From an uncultured Bacteroidia bacterium (GTDB lineage Bacteria > Bacteroidota > Bacteroidia > Bacteroidales > Prolixibacteraceae), in the NCBI GenBank assembly GCA_903904515.1, contig CAIVCR010000038.1, forward strand, positions 1 through 54,816: 54,816 nucleotides of DNA, in the 5' to 3' direction. Numbering within the stretch: position 1 is the first letter of the stretch; each line of letters opens with the position of its first letter. The position numbers and the translations under genes were made by a program. Below the pieces are notes generated by a model. The model did no database searches, was not told where the DNA came from, and saw only the letters and a list, made by a program, of their open reading frames with translations. This document shows positions 32,867-41,534 of the stretch, piece after piece.

Positions 32867-34426
32867 ATGGCTGCTGAATCAAATAATTTCCGGAACCGGA
32901 CAAAACCTAAAATGACGGTTGAACAGCTTAATGCTCAATACGGGAAAATTCCACCTCAGGCGCCGGAGGTGGAAGAAGCTGTACTGGGAGCCCTGATGCT
33001 CGAAAGAGATGCGTTCACCGGGGTTGCAGCTATTTTAAAGACTGAAAGTTTTTATAAGGAAGAGCATCAGAAAATCTATACTGTCATTCAGCATCTGGTT
33101 GCCAATGAAAAGCCGGTTGACCTTTTGATGGTAACGCAGGAATTAAAGAACAGGCAGGAGCTTGATGAAGTGGGGGGGCCAATTTACATCACTCAACTAA
33201 CCAGCAGGGTGGCTTCGGCAGCACATATAGAATTTCACGCCCGCATTATCGCACAGAAATTTATTCAGCGGGAATTAATCCGGATCTCCTCTGAGATCCA
33301 GGTTAAATCGTTTGATGATTCCATGGAGCTTGACGACCTGATTGATTACGCAGAAGCATCACTATTCAAAGTCACAGAAGGAAATATCTCCAAAGAATCG
33401 CAACCCATCAAGCCATTGCTGCGCGAGGCGATTGAACGGATAGAGGAAAATGCGAAAAAGCCCGATGGGCTATCCGGTATAGCATCAGGGTTCCATAAAC
33501 TCGACAAGATCACTTCCGGTTGGCAAAATACAGATTTAATGATTGTTGCAGCACGTCCGGCGATGGGAAAGACCGCGTTCGTCCTTTCCATGGCACGCAA
33601 CATGGCCGTCTTAAAACAGGTCCCTGTTGCTGTTTTCTCACTTGAGATGTCATCGATGCAGCTGGTTTTAAGGCTTATTGCAGCTGAAACAGAACTAGGT
33701 TCAGAAAAAATAAAGAGTGGAAAACTCGAAGATTGGGAGTGGGAACTTTTTAACCGAAGAATTAAAAATCTGGAAAATGCCCCTTTGTTTATTGATGACA
33801 CTCCGGCATTATCAATCTTCGAATTCAGGGCCAAATGCAGAAGGCTTAAGATGCAACACAATATCGGAATTGTTATCGTCGATTATTTGCAGCTGATGAC
33901 AGCCGGGAACGATGTAAAGGGAAACCGTGAACAGGAGGTAAGTACAATTTCAAGAAATCTAAAAGCGATTGCCAAAGAGATTAACGTACCGATTATTGCC
34001 CTTTCGCAGCTGAACCGGTCGGTTGAATCACGCGATGGGAAACGTCCCCAGTTATCGGATTTACGTGAATCGGGAGCCATTGAACAGGATGCCGACATGG
34101 TCATGTTCATCCATCGTCCCGAATACTACGGCATCACACAAGACGCTGACGGAAACTCATTGCTGGGTGTTGCCGAAATTATCATTGCCAAGCACCGTAA
34201 CGGATCTGTTGGTGATGTTCAACTTGCATTTAAAGCCTCACTGGCTAAATTCAGCAACCTTGAAGAGGTCTCCACAGGAACAATGCCCGATGACCTGGGA
34301 GAAGGGAAAAAAGAGTCGATCTATCGCTCAAAAATGAATTACGAACCGTTATCCGCAGGAACCGGCATACCCTCCTCCGGATTCGGGAGACCCAGTGATC
34401 AATTAATCGAGGGGGCACCGTTCTAA
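32867..34426 (+). CDS. dnaB: Replicative DNA helicase DnaB
   Basis: A 519-aa hexameric helicase that unwinds DNA at the replication fork. The N-terminal primase-interacting domain (about 30-130; PPQAPEVEEAVLGALMLE) is followed by the RecA-type motor: Walker A ARPAMGKTAFVLS, Walker B IVIVDYLQLM, the arginine-finger region LSDLRESGAIEQDADMVMFIHRPEYY, and IAKHRNGSVGDV. No intein is present. The C-terminus is a low-complexity tail. Confidence 0.97.
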   Translation: MAAESNNFRNRTKPKMTVEQLNAQYGKIPPQAPEVEEAVLGALMLERDAFTGVAAILKTESFYKEEHQKIYTVIQHLVANEKPVDLLMVTQELKNRQELDEVGGPIYITQLTSRVASAAHIEFHARIIAQKFIQRELIRISSEIQVKSFDDSMELDDLIDYAEASLFKVTEGNISKESQPIKPLLREAIERIEENAKKPDGLSGIASGFHKLDKITSGWQNTDLMIVAARPAMGKTAFVLSMARNMAVLKQVPVAVFSLEMSSMQLVLRLIAAETELGSEKIKSGKLEDWEWELFNRRIKNLENAPLFIDDTPALSIFEFRAKCRRLKMQHNIGIVIVDYLQLMTAGNDVKGNREQEVSTISRNLKAIAKEINVPIIALSQLNRSVESRDGKRPQLSDLRESGAIEQDADMVMFIHRPEYYGITQDADGNSLLGVAEIIIAKHRNGSVGDVQLAFKASLAKFSNLEEVSTGTMPDDLGEGKKESIYRSKMNYEPLSAGTGIPSSGFGRPSDQLIEGAPF

Positions 34427-34438
34427 ATAGGCTAATAG

Positions 34439-34498
34439 GCTGTAGGATATTAGGCTGTAGGATATTAGGCTGTAGGGGTTTAGGCTGTAGGGGTTTAG
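34439..34498 (+). repeat. Four tandem 15-bp units (GCTGTAGG...TTAG)
   Basis: Two copies of GCTGTAGGATATTAG, then two of GCTGTAGGGGTTTAG, in exact 15-base register. They start 12 bases after the dnaB stop. There is no spacer, so this is a tandem repeat and not a CRISPR array. Confidence 0.9.
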
Positions 34499-34604
34499 GA
34501 AAGGATTTGTAATTGCGGAAATCAAGATTTAACCAGGTTGGGCGTGCCTTAAGATAGTGATCTCATTGATTACCTGATTTTCAAATTAGCTCATTTTCAA
34601 TTGG

Positions 34605-34635
34605 CAAATTAGCACATTAACAAATTAGCACATTA
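34605..34635. repeat. Direct repeat of CAAATTAGCACATTA
   Basis: Two copies of CAAATTAGCACATTA in tandem, overlapping the 3' end of the murF-alr gene by three bases; looser CAAATTAG copies precede them from 34581. Confidence 0.6.
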
Positions 34636-37122
34636 TTCCTTAAAATACACCCGTTTAACCCTCTGTCCTACCGATGTGAGGATTTCGTAGGAAATTGTCC
34701 CCAATAAAGCCGCAACTTCAGTCACCGGAAGGTCTTCACCGAAAATAATTGCCCGGTCCCCTTCACTGGCGGTGATACCTGTGATATCCACCATGCACAT
34801 ATCCATACAGATGGTACCGATAACAGGAGCTTTTTTCCCGTTTATCAATACCTTGCCTACCCCGTTGCTCAGCCTGCGGTTAAGTCCGTCAGCATAACCT
34901 ATCGGGAGAATGGCAATGGAGAGCGGTTTGTCTGCAATACCTTTCCGCCCATAACCGATTGTCTCGCCTGGTTGAACAGTCCGGATCTGCGAAATTGTCG
35001 TCTTCAGGGTCGCAACATTATGCAACTCGTTCTGAACGGCGGGACTTGCACCATAAAGACCAATTCCAAGGCGAACCATGTCAAGTTCCATCCCGGGGAA
35101 TCGCTCAATACCCGAAGAATTTAAGATATGTCTTAAGATTTTGTAATCGAATAATTCAGTCACAATATCACAAAACTCCCGAAAGCGGCTGAACTGAGTC
35201 TGTGTAAACAGATCATTGCCAGTATCATCACTTACGGCCAGATGTGAAAAGAGCGACCTGACATACATTGTATCGTGTTTCACGATATAATCAGCCACCT
35301 TTTTTAATTCCTGAGAATTATCGAACCCGAGCCGTTTCATCCCTGTATCAACTTTCAGATGAACAGGGAAGTTGGTCACTGCATTTCGCTGCAGCGCCTC
35401 ATCAAATTGCTCCAGCAGTTCAAACCGGTAAATATTTGGCTCCAGCCTGTTTTCAATCATAGCATCAAAACTATGGCGTTCAGGATTCATAACCACGATG
35501 GGACTATCAATCCCGCTATTTCGGAGTTCAACCCCTTCATCGGCTATAGCCACAGCCAGAAAATCTATTTTCTGGTATTGCAGTACTTTTGCTACCTCAA
35601 CCGATCCTGTGCCATAAGAGAACGCCTTCACCATGGCCATAACCTTAGTTGCCGGACTCAGCTTTTTTTTATAATAATTAAGGTTATAAACCATTGCATC
35701 AAGGTCAATCTCCATCACCGTCTGGTGTGCCTTCTCCTGAAGCAGATCTGAGATCCGGTCAAACCGAAATTGACGTGCCCCCTTTAACAGGATTACCTCC
35801 CGGGAAAAATCGCTCTCCCTGAAATGAAGTAAAAACTCATCCGATGAAGGGAAAAACAGCTTTTCATGGGTAGTGAACATAGTATTAAAACGGCTGATCT
35901 CCGGTCCGATGCCAATCACCCGGTCGATGTGACGCATTTGGATATAATCGGCGATCTCACGGTAGAGTAATTCGGGATTTTCACCCGACTGAAGAATATC
36001 TGAGATAATTACAGTTGTCCGCTTTTTCCCGCTATCTGACTGTTGGCTTATGAAATCGAGCGCATTAACCAGCGAAGCGGTATCAGAATTATAGGAATCG
36101 TTGATTAAGGTGCAGCCGTTTATCCCCTTTTTCATTTCAAGCCGCATCGCAACAGGGGTAATCTTCAGAAATCTATCGGATAAGGTCTCCGAAAAGGACC
36201 CGATAGCCAACATATAAGCCCAGCAATGAATGGCATTTTCAATGCTGGCATCATCAGTAAACGGGATGGTGATTGAAATTCTTTTGGATTGATAAATTCC
36301 TTCGATTGTTGTCGATCCGGCATTTCGGGTTTTCTGAATAATATGCAGATCAGCGGTGGAATCGCTGGCCGACCAACTGAAAATCCGGCAATCTCCATTA
36401 AATTTCAGTTTTTGAATAGCCGTGGAGAGTAAATCAAAATCCCGGCAATAAACTAACAGTTTCGAATTTAGAAAGAGTTTCAACTTTTCATCGATCAATT
36501 CTTCTATGGAGCTGAAGTTTTCGAGATGTGCCTTCCCAAGGTGGGTAAATATCCCATGTTCAGGTTTCAAAATTGCCTCCAGTTTCTCCATCTCTCCCGG
36601 TTTGGAGATTCCTGCCTCAAAAATAGCCAGATCGAACCTCTCATCCATGAGCCAGACAGACAAGGGATTTCCGATCTGGGAGTTGTAGCTGCGGGGACTT
36701 CTTATAATCTTTAATTCCGGACTTAACAATTCGCCAAGCCACTCCTTCACAATTGTTTTACCATTACTTCCGGTTATTCCCAACACGGGATAGTCAAACC
36801 TGCCGCGATGATAAGCAGCCAGATTCTGAAGTGCTTCAAGAGAGCTGGTGACTAGAATAAAGCATGCATTGGCATTTAGCGGGGTTTTCGCAGGTAACGC
36901 CTCAACAACAAACATTGAAACTTCTCTTGAAATAGCATCATCAATAAAACGATGGCCGTCGTTTCTATCGCTTTGAAGGGCAAAAAACAGTGTCTCTCTG
37001 CCCGAAAGGATCGTGCGGCTATCGAAGGATAGAAAGCGGACTTTCTGATCTAAAACCTGATCAGGGCCGATTGGCTGACCCCCTATAATCTGAACAATAT
37101 CCCTAAACTTGTACGAAATCAT
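34633..37122 (-). CDS. murF-alr: Bifunctional UDP-MurNAc-tripeptide:D-Ala-D-Ala ligase / alanine racemase
   Basis: An 829-aa fusion. Residues about 1-455 are MurF: the ATP-binding loop GITGSNGKTIVKEW (about 115-127), FEAGISKPGEMEKLE, and the substrate-side NDSYNSDTASLVNAL. Residues about 460-829 are alanine racemase: the PLP-lysine lies in MAMVKAFSYGTG (around 495), followed by LKVDTGMKRLGF and IGYADGLNRRL, with the LGIGLYGASP segment and the metal-like GTICMDMCMVDIT. It makes D-alanine and adds D-Ala-D-Ala to UDP-MurNAc-tripeptide. This fusion is common in Bacteroidota. It is convergent with dnaB. Confidence 0.95.
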   Translation of the reverse strand: MISYKFRDIVQIIGGQPIGPDQVLDQKVRFLSFDSRTILSGRETLFFALQSDRNDGHRFIDDAISREVSMFVVEALPAKTPLNANACFILVTSSLEALQNLAAYHRGRFDYPVLGITGSNGKTIVKEWLGELLSPELKIIRSPRSYNSQIGNPLSVWLMDERFDLAIFEAGISKPGEMEKLEAILKPEHGIFTHLGKAHLENFSSIEELIDEKLKLFLNSKLLVYCRDFDLLSTAIQKLKFNGDCRIFSWSASDSTADLHIIQKTRNAGSTTIEGIYQSKRISITIPFTDDASIENAIHCWAYMLAIGSFSETLSDRFLKITPVAMRLEMKKGINGCTLINDSYNSDTASLVNALDFISQQSDSGKKRTTVIISDILQSGENPELLYREIADYIQMRHIDRVIGIGPEISRFNTMFTTHEKLFFPSSDEFLLHFRESDFSREVILLKGARQFRFDRISDLLQEKAHQTVMEIDLDAMVYNLNYYKKKLSPATKVMAMVKAFSYGTGSVEVAKVLQYQKIDFLAVAIADEGVELRNSGIDSPIVVMNPERHSFDAMIENRLEPNIYRFELLEQFDEALQRNAVTNFPVHLKVDTGMKRLGFDNSQELKKVADYIVKHDTMYVRSLFSHLAVSDDTGNDLFTQTQFSRFREFCDIVTELFDYKILRHILNSSGIERFPGMELDMVRLGIGLYGASPAVQNELHNVATLKTTISQIRTVQPGETIGYGRKGIADKPLSIAILPIGYADGLNRRLSNGVGKVLINGKKAPVIGTICMDMCMVDITGITASEGDRAIIFGEDLPVTEVAALLGTISYEILTSVGQRVKRVYFKE

Positions 37123-37200
37123 AATATTTTATATTCGGGAAGAAATTCTTTTAGCTAAGTAATGAGAATTTTAAACTGTTATATTAGTTAAATTAACAAC

Positions 37201-37445
37201 GTCAGAAAGATTGCTTCGTCGCCCATTGGTATAATCGACCAAAAGTCGTGTTTTTATTGAGGCACCTCGCAATGACAATATTTTTTTGGATATTTAAATA
37301 AGGAGATTCCTCACTGCGTTCGAAATGACACGCATCATTTTGGAGGAGGTGAGGGTGCCGGGGCGGCGATGCCGCCCCGGCACCCTCACTTTTAAACACA
37401 TTTCAATGTCATTCCGAATGAAGCGCAGCGAAATGAGGAATCTTC
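37201..37445. repeat. Composite dispersed repeats with a 19-bp GC-rich stem
   Basis: Around a perfect 19-bp stem of very high G+C (37349-37367 and 37371-37389, loop GAT; arms begin GTGAGGGTGCCGG) lie larger imperfect inverted arms: GAGATTCCTCACTGCGTTCG (about 37302-37321) against GTCATTCCGAATGAAGCG and GAAATGAGGAATCTTC (about 37410-37444). Further left, GAAGCAATCTTTCTGAC appears in reverse at 37201-37220. The rest of the 521-base gap to tdk has another GAAGCAATCTTTTTGA copy (about 37535-37550). No gene is seen. Confidence 0.7.
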
Positions 37446-37643
37446 TTTAATTATCTCTTACTGTCATAAAACTTGGTGTACTTGTTACTATTAGGACTCG
37501 CAATACCATAGGAGTCCATTACTTAACGGACAACGAAGCAATCTTTTTGAAATAAGGCTATTCATAAAAGTAATTAATAATATATCATGATCTAATTTTT
37601 CAATCCTGGTGCCTGTTTCTGGCGCGTTTTCCTATTAAGTTAC

Positions 37644-38228
37644 TCAATCCCTAAATTGCCCCGCATCAAAGTAACATTCCCGGCAGAGTGGCTCATAAGC
37701 CTCCTGTTCTCCAAGAAGGACAAGTTTTTCTGTATCAGAAAGGCGATGGCTAAAATGAGCAAGACTTCCGCAGCGCATACAAATAGCATGGACCTTGGTA
37801 ACCTGCTCGGCACAAGCCATTAAATCAGGCATCGGACCAAAGGGCTTCCCCCGAAAGTCAAGGTCCAGTCCGGCAACAATAACCCGAATACCCATAAATG
37901 AAAGCCTGTTGCAAACATCAATCAAACCCCTATCAAAGAATTGTGCTTCATCGATCCCAATAACATCGACATTCGCGGAATAGAGCAAGATTGTTGCCGA
38001 GTTGTCAATCGTTGTGGAGCGAATCGTTTTTTCGTCGTGCGAAACAACTTCGGTTGCAGAATACCTCACATCCAAACTCGGTTTGAAAATCTCGACTCGT
38101 TGCCGTGCAATTTCAGCGCGACGCAATCTTCGGATCAACTCTTCAGTTTTACCTGAAAACATCGAACCTGATATTACTTCGATCCATCCCCGCTTGCGGC
38201 TATTTGGCAGATTACTTTCGATAAACAT
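37644..38228 (-). CDS. tdk: Thymidine kinase
   Basis: A 194-aa enzyme from the ATG at 38228 ([14 protein letters not shown]). The longer frame to 38372 would run through the start of the divergent gene and is rejected. It phosphorylates thymidine using ATP in the salvage pathway. [18 protein letters not shown] is the P-loop; [11 protein letters not shown] the Walker-B segment; [15 protein letters not shown] the lasso region; and zinc-binding cysteines lie in [16 protein letters not shown] and LCRECYF. Confidence 0.95.
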   Translation of the reverse strand: MFIESNLPNSRKRGWIEVISGSMFSGKTEELIRRLRRAEIARQRVEIFKPSLDVRYSATEVVSHDEKTIRSTTIDNSATILLYSANVDVIGIDEAQFFDRGLIDVCNRLSFMGIRVIVAGLDLDFRGKPFGPMPDLMACAEQVTKVHAICMRCGSLAHFSHRLSDTEKLVLLGEQEAYEPLCRECYFDAGQFRD

Positions 38229-38295
38229 AGAACAAAAATAACCAAAATTAATCAACTGGTTTTTTTGTATTTTTACTTTCGAAAAAACAGGGCCA

Positions 38296-39048
38296 ATGGA
38301 AACAAAAACACTGCTAAGGTTAATCAGGGACGACATTTCACATCTCGAGGGAATAACAGGCGAATTCCGCATGGAATCGCTCCCGACTGCTGAGGAGGTT
38401 GAACTCGCGCTTGTCCGGGCAAATGCACTACTCAGGCAACTTGAATTACTGCATAAATCATTGAATAAGGAAAAAGAGAGCCTACCATTGCCCAGGCTGA
38501 TAGGACAGTTAAATGAAGAGATTCAAGTAAATATTTCTCCAAAAATCTCAAATGAAGCCATTCCCATTGAACCATCAGACCTAATAAAACCGGTTACCAC
38601 CTCTGAAGATGTAATAAATGTAATTCTGGAACCTGTTGTAATCCAGGAATCAGCGAGCCCTGAAAAAGAGACGTTTGCAGATAACATCATTCTAAAGGAG
38701 GAGAAACATGAAGACACGTCTGATCCTGAATTGAACAAACCAGTTGAAACCGCGGTTGAATCACAGCAAATGGTAAATGATCTCCTTTCTCGTGAGAAAA
38801 GCGATTCGGGTTATCAGATTATTCCGATTAATAGTATGTGGGATGGAATCGGGATAAACGACCGGTTTCTTTTTGTACGCGAGTTATTTGAAAATGACAG
38901 TTCTAAATTTGAGAAAGCTGTGACCGCTCTCAATGAGATGCCAACCATTCAGGAAGCTGTCAATTACCTGAAATTGAACTTCAAGTGGCACAAAACCGAA
39001 GCCAGTCAGAAATTTTTAGTTTTAGTTAAACGGCGCTTTACAACTTAG
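38296..39048 (+). CDS. Conserved hypothetical protein, three-part
   Basis: A 250-aa protein I do not recognise by name. Residues 1-75 are helical and charged with a leucine-rich pattern ([31 protein letters not shown]). Residues about 80-165 are acidic and low-complexity, probably disordered. The C-terminal 75 residues are ordered and look conserved: [59 protein letters not shown] recall similar tails on Bacteroidota hypothetical proteins. It has no signal peptide. It lies divergently from tdk and three bases before rsmI, so cotranscription with rsmI is likely. Confidence 0.7.
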   Translation: METKTLLRLIRDDISHLEGITGEFRMESLPTAEEVELALVRANALLRQLELLHKSLNKEKESLPLPRLIGQLNEEIQVNISPKISNEAIPIEPSDLIKPVTTSEDVINVILEPVVIQESASPEKETFADNIILKEEKHEDTSDPELNKPVETAVESQQMVNDLLSREKSDSGYQIIPINSMWDGIGINDRFLFVRELFENDSSKFEKAVTALNEMPTIQEAVNYLKLNFKWHKTEASQKFLVLVKRRFTT

Positions 39049-39051
39049 GGG

Positions 39052-39756
39052 ATGGGAAAATTGTATATTGTTCCAACTCCGATTGGAAATCTCGAAGATA
39101 TCACGCTAAGGGCTTTAAGGGTCTTAAAAGAGGTGGACCTGATCTTAGCAGAAGACACACGTACCTCAGCCGTTTTACTGAGGCATTATCAAATAGCCAC
39201 ACGACTCTCGTCTCACCACAAATTCAATGAGCATAAAACGGTGGAGCACATTGCCGACAGAATTCTTGCCGGAGAAAATATTGCGCTGATCTCTGACGCA
39301 GGTACACCTTCTATATCAGATCCTGGTTTTTTACTAACCAGAACCTGTCTTGCCATGGAGGTTGAAGTTGAGTGTTTACCCGGAGCAACCGCTTTTGTCC
39401 CTGCACTGGTTAACTCCGGATTTCCAAGTGACCGGTTTTGCTTCGAAGGGTTTTTACCTCAGAAGAAGGGGAGACAAAAGAAGTTGAAGGAGCTCGCAGA
39501 TGAAACCCGCACCATGATTTTTTATGAATCACCTTACAGGCTCGTAAAGGCTCTTGAACAATTTGCCGAATATTTTGGTTCTGACCGGAAAGTTTCTGTG
39601 TCCCGTGAACTCTCCAAACTATTTGAAGAAAATTTCAGAGGGACGGTGGCTGAAGTATTGGCCCATTTTAAATCCAAAACTGTTAAAGGGGAAATTGTAA
39701 TTGTTTTGGAAGGGAAACCTGATCCAAAGATGAACGAAAAAGAAGAAGAGGATTAA
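39052..39756 (+). CDS. rsmI: 16S rRNA (cytidine(1402)-2'-O)-methyltransferase
   Basis: A 234-aa SAM-dependent enzyme of the YraL/RsmI family: LYIVPTPIGNLEDITLRAL, DLILAEDTRTSAVLLRHY, the SAM-binding LISDAGTPSISDPG, and LPGATAFVPALVNSG followed by FYESPYRL. It methylates the ribose of C1402 in 16S rRNA. The gene starts 3 bases past the upstream hypothetical gene's stop. Confidence 0.96.
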   Translation: MGKLYIVPTPIGNLEDITLRALRVLKEVDLILAEDTRTSAVLLRHYQIATRLSSHHKFNEHKTVEHIADRILAGENIALISDAGTPSISDPGFLLTRTCLAMEVEVECLPGATAFVPALVNSGFPSDRFCFEGFLPQKKGRQKKLKELADETRTMIFYESPYRLVKALEQFAEYFGSDRKVSVSRELSKLFEENFRGTVAEVLAHFKSKTVKGEIVIVLEGKPDPKMNEKEEED

Positions 39757-39845
39757 AAAGATAGGAAAGGTTCATTGTTTGAAAAGTTGCTTGAAACATA
39801 CAAAATCCTGAGATTTTTTGTAATTTCGTGCTAAATTCAAGGTTT

Positions 39846-40283
39846 ATGAAGTCCTTATTGCTTCTCATATTGTTTATCGTATTCACTGTTCTGTCAGGAT
39901 GGGCACAGGAACATTCGATAGCCTATACACAAGCTGATCGTGATCGCCTTGTTCGCGTAGAAACCAAAGTTGAAGGAATAGAAAAACGATTTGATGACCT
40001 AACATTAAATCTTAATTCAAAATTTACAGATATTAATTCACGGTTTTCGGAAGTAAATCAAAAGATTGACCGCCTGGAAAATAAGTTTGACAGTTACTTT
40101 ATGTGGGGCTTCGGTTTGGTATTGATGTCTATCTTCGGACTGATCGGCTTTATTATATATGACCGACGCACTACCCTGGCGCCTGTTGAAAGTAAAACTG
40201 AACGAATTATTAAAGCATTAAAAGAAGCCGCAGAAAAAGATCCGGCCCTGCGTGAAGCCTTAAAAAGAACGGCGCTCTGGTAA
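39846..40283 (+). CDS. Small membrane protein with coiled coil
   Basis: About 145 aa from the ATG at 39846 (MKSLLLLILF). A signal peptide ends near WAQEHS. Then comes a short heptad coiled coil (about 25-80; RLVRVETKVEGIEKRFDDL, INSRFSEVNQKIDRLENKF), one membrane segment (FMWGFGLVLMSIFGLIGFIIY) and a charged cytoplasmic tail (KTERIIKALKEAAEKDPALREALKRTALW). Similar proteins are frequent in Bacteroidota with no assigned role. It lies 47 bases upstream of the YjjG-type gene. Confidence 0.65.
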   Translation: MKSLLLLILFIVFTVLSGWAQEHSIAYTQADRDRLVRVETKVEGIEKRFDDLTLNLNSKFTDINSRFSEVNQKIDRLENKFDSYFMWGFGLVLMSIFGLIGFIIYDRRTTLAPVESKTERIIKALKEAAEKDPALREALKRTALW

Positions 40284-40329
40284 TAATTCTTAATTCTTAA
40301 TTAAATTACTCTATCATTCCTGCTGTTTA

Positions 40330-41130
40330 ATGCCCTCCTCAAAATACACCCACCTTTTTTTCGATCTTGATAACACGATCTGGGATTTTAATTCCAACTC
40401 CTTCGAAGCACTCCATGCCACATTGGATAAGCTGCAATTGCTCAAAATGATAGGATCATACGACAACTTTTTCAGGATCTACAGTGAGGAGAATGAGCGG
40501 CTTTGGAACCTTTACCGACAAGGGTTAATGCCCAAGAAAACATTGAGTATTGAGCGGTTTGAAACATCCTTTATTAAAAACGGAACTCCGCTTAAGATAG
40601 GCGGGGGTATTGTTAATGATATGTATTTGTCAGAAATGGTAAATCAGACCAAGCTTATTGAAGGAGCCAGAGAGCTATTGGATTACCTGCATGGTCGTTA
40701 CCAGGTAGCGATTATCACCAATGGGTTTATTGAAGTTCAGTATGACAAAATTCGCAAGTCGGAACTTACGAAATATTTTAGTAAGATATTTATCTCAGAG
40801 GAGGTCGGAACTCCAAAGCCGGGCAGGAAAATCTTCGAATATGCCATCACGTCAATGAATGCATCCAAAAAGAAATCGCTAATGATTGGCGATTCCTGGG
40901 AGGCTGATATTTTAGGAGCCCGGAACTTTGGAATTGATCAAGTCTATTTTAACCCTATAATAGATAAATTGTCCGTATTGGGTATGGTTGAACATACCTC
41001 TAGTCCAAATTTCGACCAGATCTTGAAAGCCCCCCCCCTATTTTCTGCTACTGAATTTGTTCCTGAACAAAAAAAAAGAATAAAAACGGTTTCTATCTCT
41101 CATCTAGAACAATTATTGATTATTCTGTAA
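40330..41130 (+). CDS. YjjG-family HAD nucleotidase (pyrimidine 5'-nucleotidase)
   Basis: A 266-aa haloacid dehalogenase-superfamily protein. The catalytic aspartate is in HLFFDLDNTIWDF; motif II in AIITNGF; motif III lysine in EEVGTPKPGRKIF; and the acidic motif IV in MIGDSWEADILGA. YjjG enzymes dephosphorylate non-canonical pyrimidine nucleotides. Most family members are about 230 aa; this one has an insertion of about 30 residues near its C-terminus encoded around a run of nine C (41030-41038) and a run of nine A (41069-41077) before the expected final helix (SHLEQLLIIL). The run pair may be a slippage site or a sequencing error. Confidence 0.85.
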   Translation: MPSSKYTHLFFDLDNTIWDFNSNSFEALHATLDKLQLLKMIGSYDNFFRIYSEENERLWNLYRQGLMPKKTLSIERFETSFIKNGTPLKIGGGIVNDMYLSEMVNQTKLIEGARELLDYLHGRYQVAIITNGFIEVQYDKIRKSELTKYFSKIFISEEVGTPKPGRKIFEYAITSMNASKKKSLMIGDSWEADILGARNFGIDQVYFNPIIDKLSVLGMVEHTSSPNFDQILKAPPLFSATEFVPEQKKRIKTVSISHLEQLLIIL

Positions 41131-41534
41131 ATAATTTTTAATCATTCTATGCAAGGTTTTACACAGACTGTCAAAACTTCCTATAATTCAGATAATTAAT
41201 CAAATACACAGGCAAACCAAATGTCTGAACACAAAAAACATGACAAAAGTCACATTAATAAACTATTAAGATCTTCAGCACTTGTTACAAAATCATTGCA
41301 GAATATTATTCTTTAAATATATTTGCAACTAAATAACAATTTTTAACAAGTCTGTGAATAGCGATAACAGATTGCCACAAAATTTGGCTTAACGGCTTAA
41401 AAAAGATTCTGGAGGATGTTAATCTCAGATTAATCAACAATTAATTTTTACTTGGTTAGAGGAAGATTATATTTCCCAACAATCAATAACTTATTTTTAA
41501 ATTTTATAATTTGTTAAATCTTAAATTTTAGTCT
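41131..41534 (+). other. Intergenic region with the SusC promoter and long leader
   Basis: This 404-base stretch contains the promoter at 41296-41325 and about 200 bases of predicted untranslated leader. No ORF, repeat or known riboswitch is recognisable. The first 165 bases hold nothing I can name. Confidence 0.5.
41296..41325 (+). promoter_or_regulatory. Promoter of the SusCD operon
   Basis: TTG (41296-41298), a 19-base gap, then TATATTTG (41318-41325): an exact -7 match and a TTG -33. Transcription should start near 41332, giving a leader of about 200 bases. Confidence 0.7.

Noticed and set aside
34439..34498. Possible CRISPR array
   Set aside because: Units are contiguous with no spacers and no cas genes are near.
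37202..37399. 65-aa ORF in the tdk/murF gap
   Set aside because: It is made from dispersed repeats and the GC-rich stem.
38229..38372. Longer start for thymidine kinase
   Set aside because: It would overlap the divergent gene at 38296, and the extension lacks family similarity.
41131..41534. Riboswitch in the susC leader
   Set aside because: No conserved riboswitch motif or terminator-like structure could be recognised by eye.
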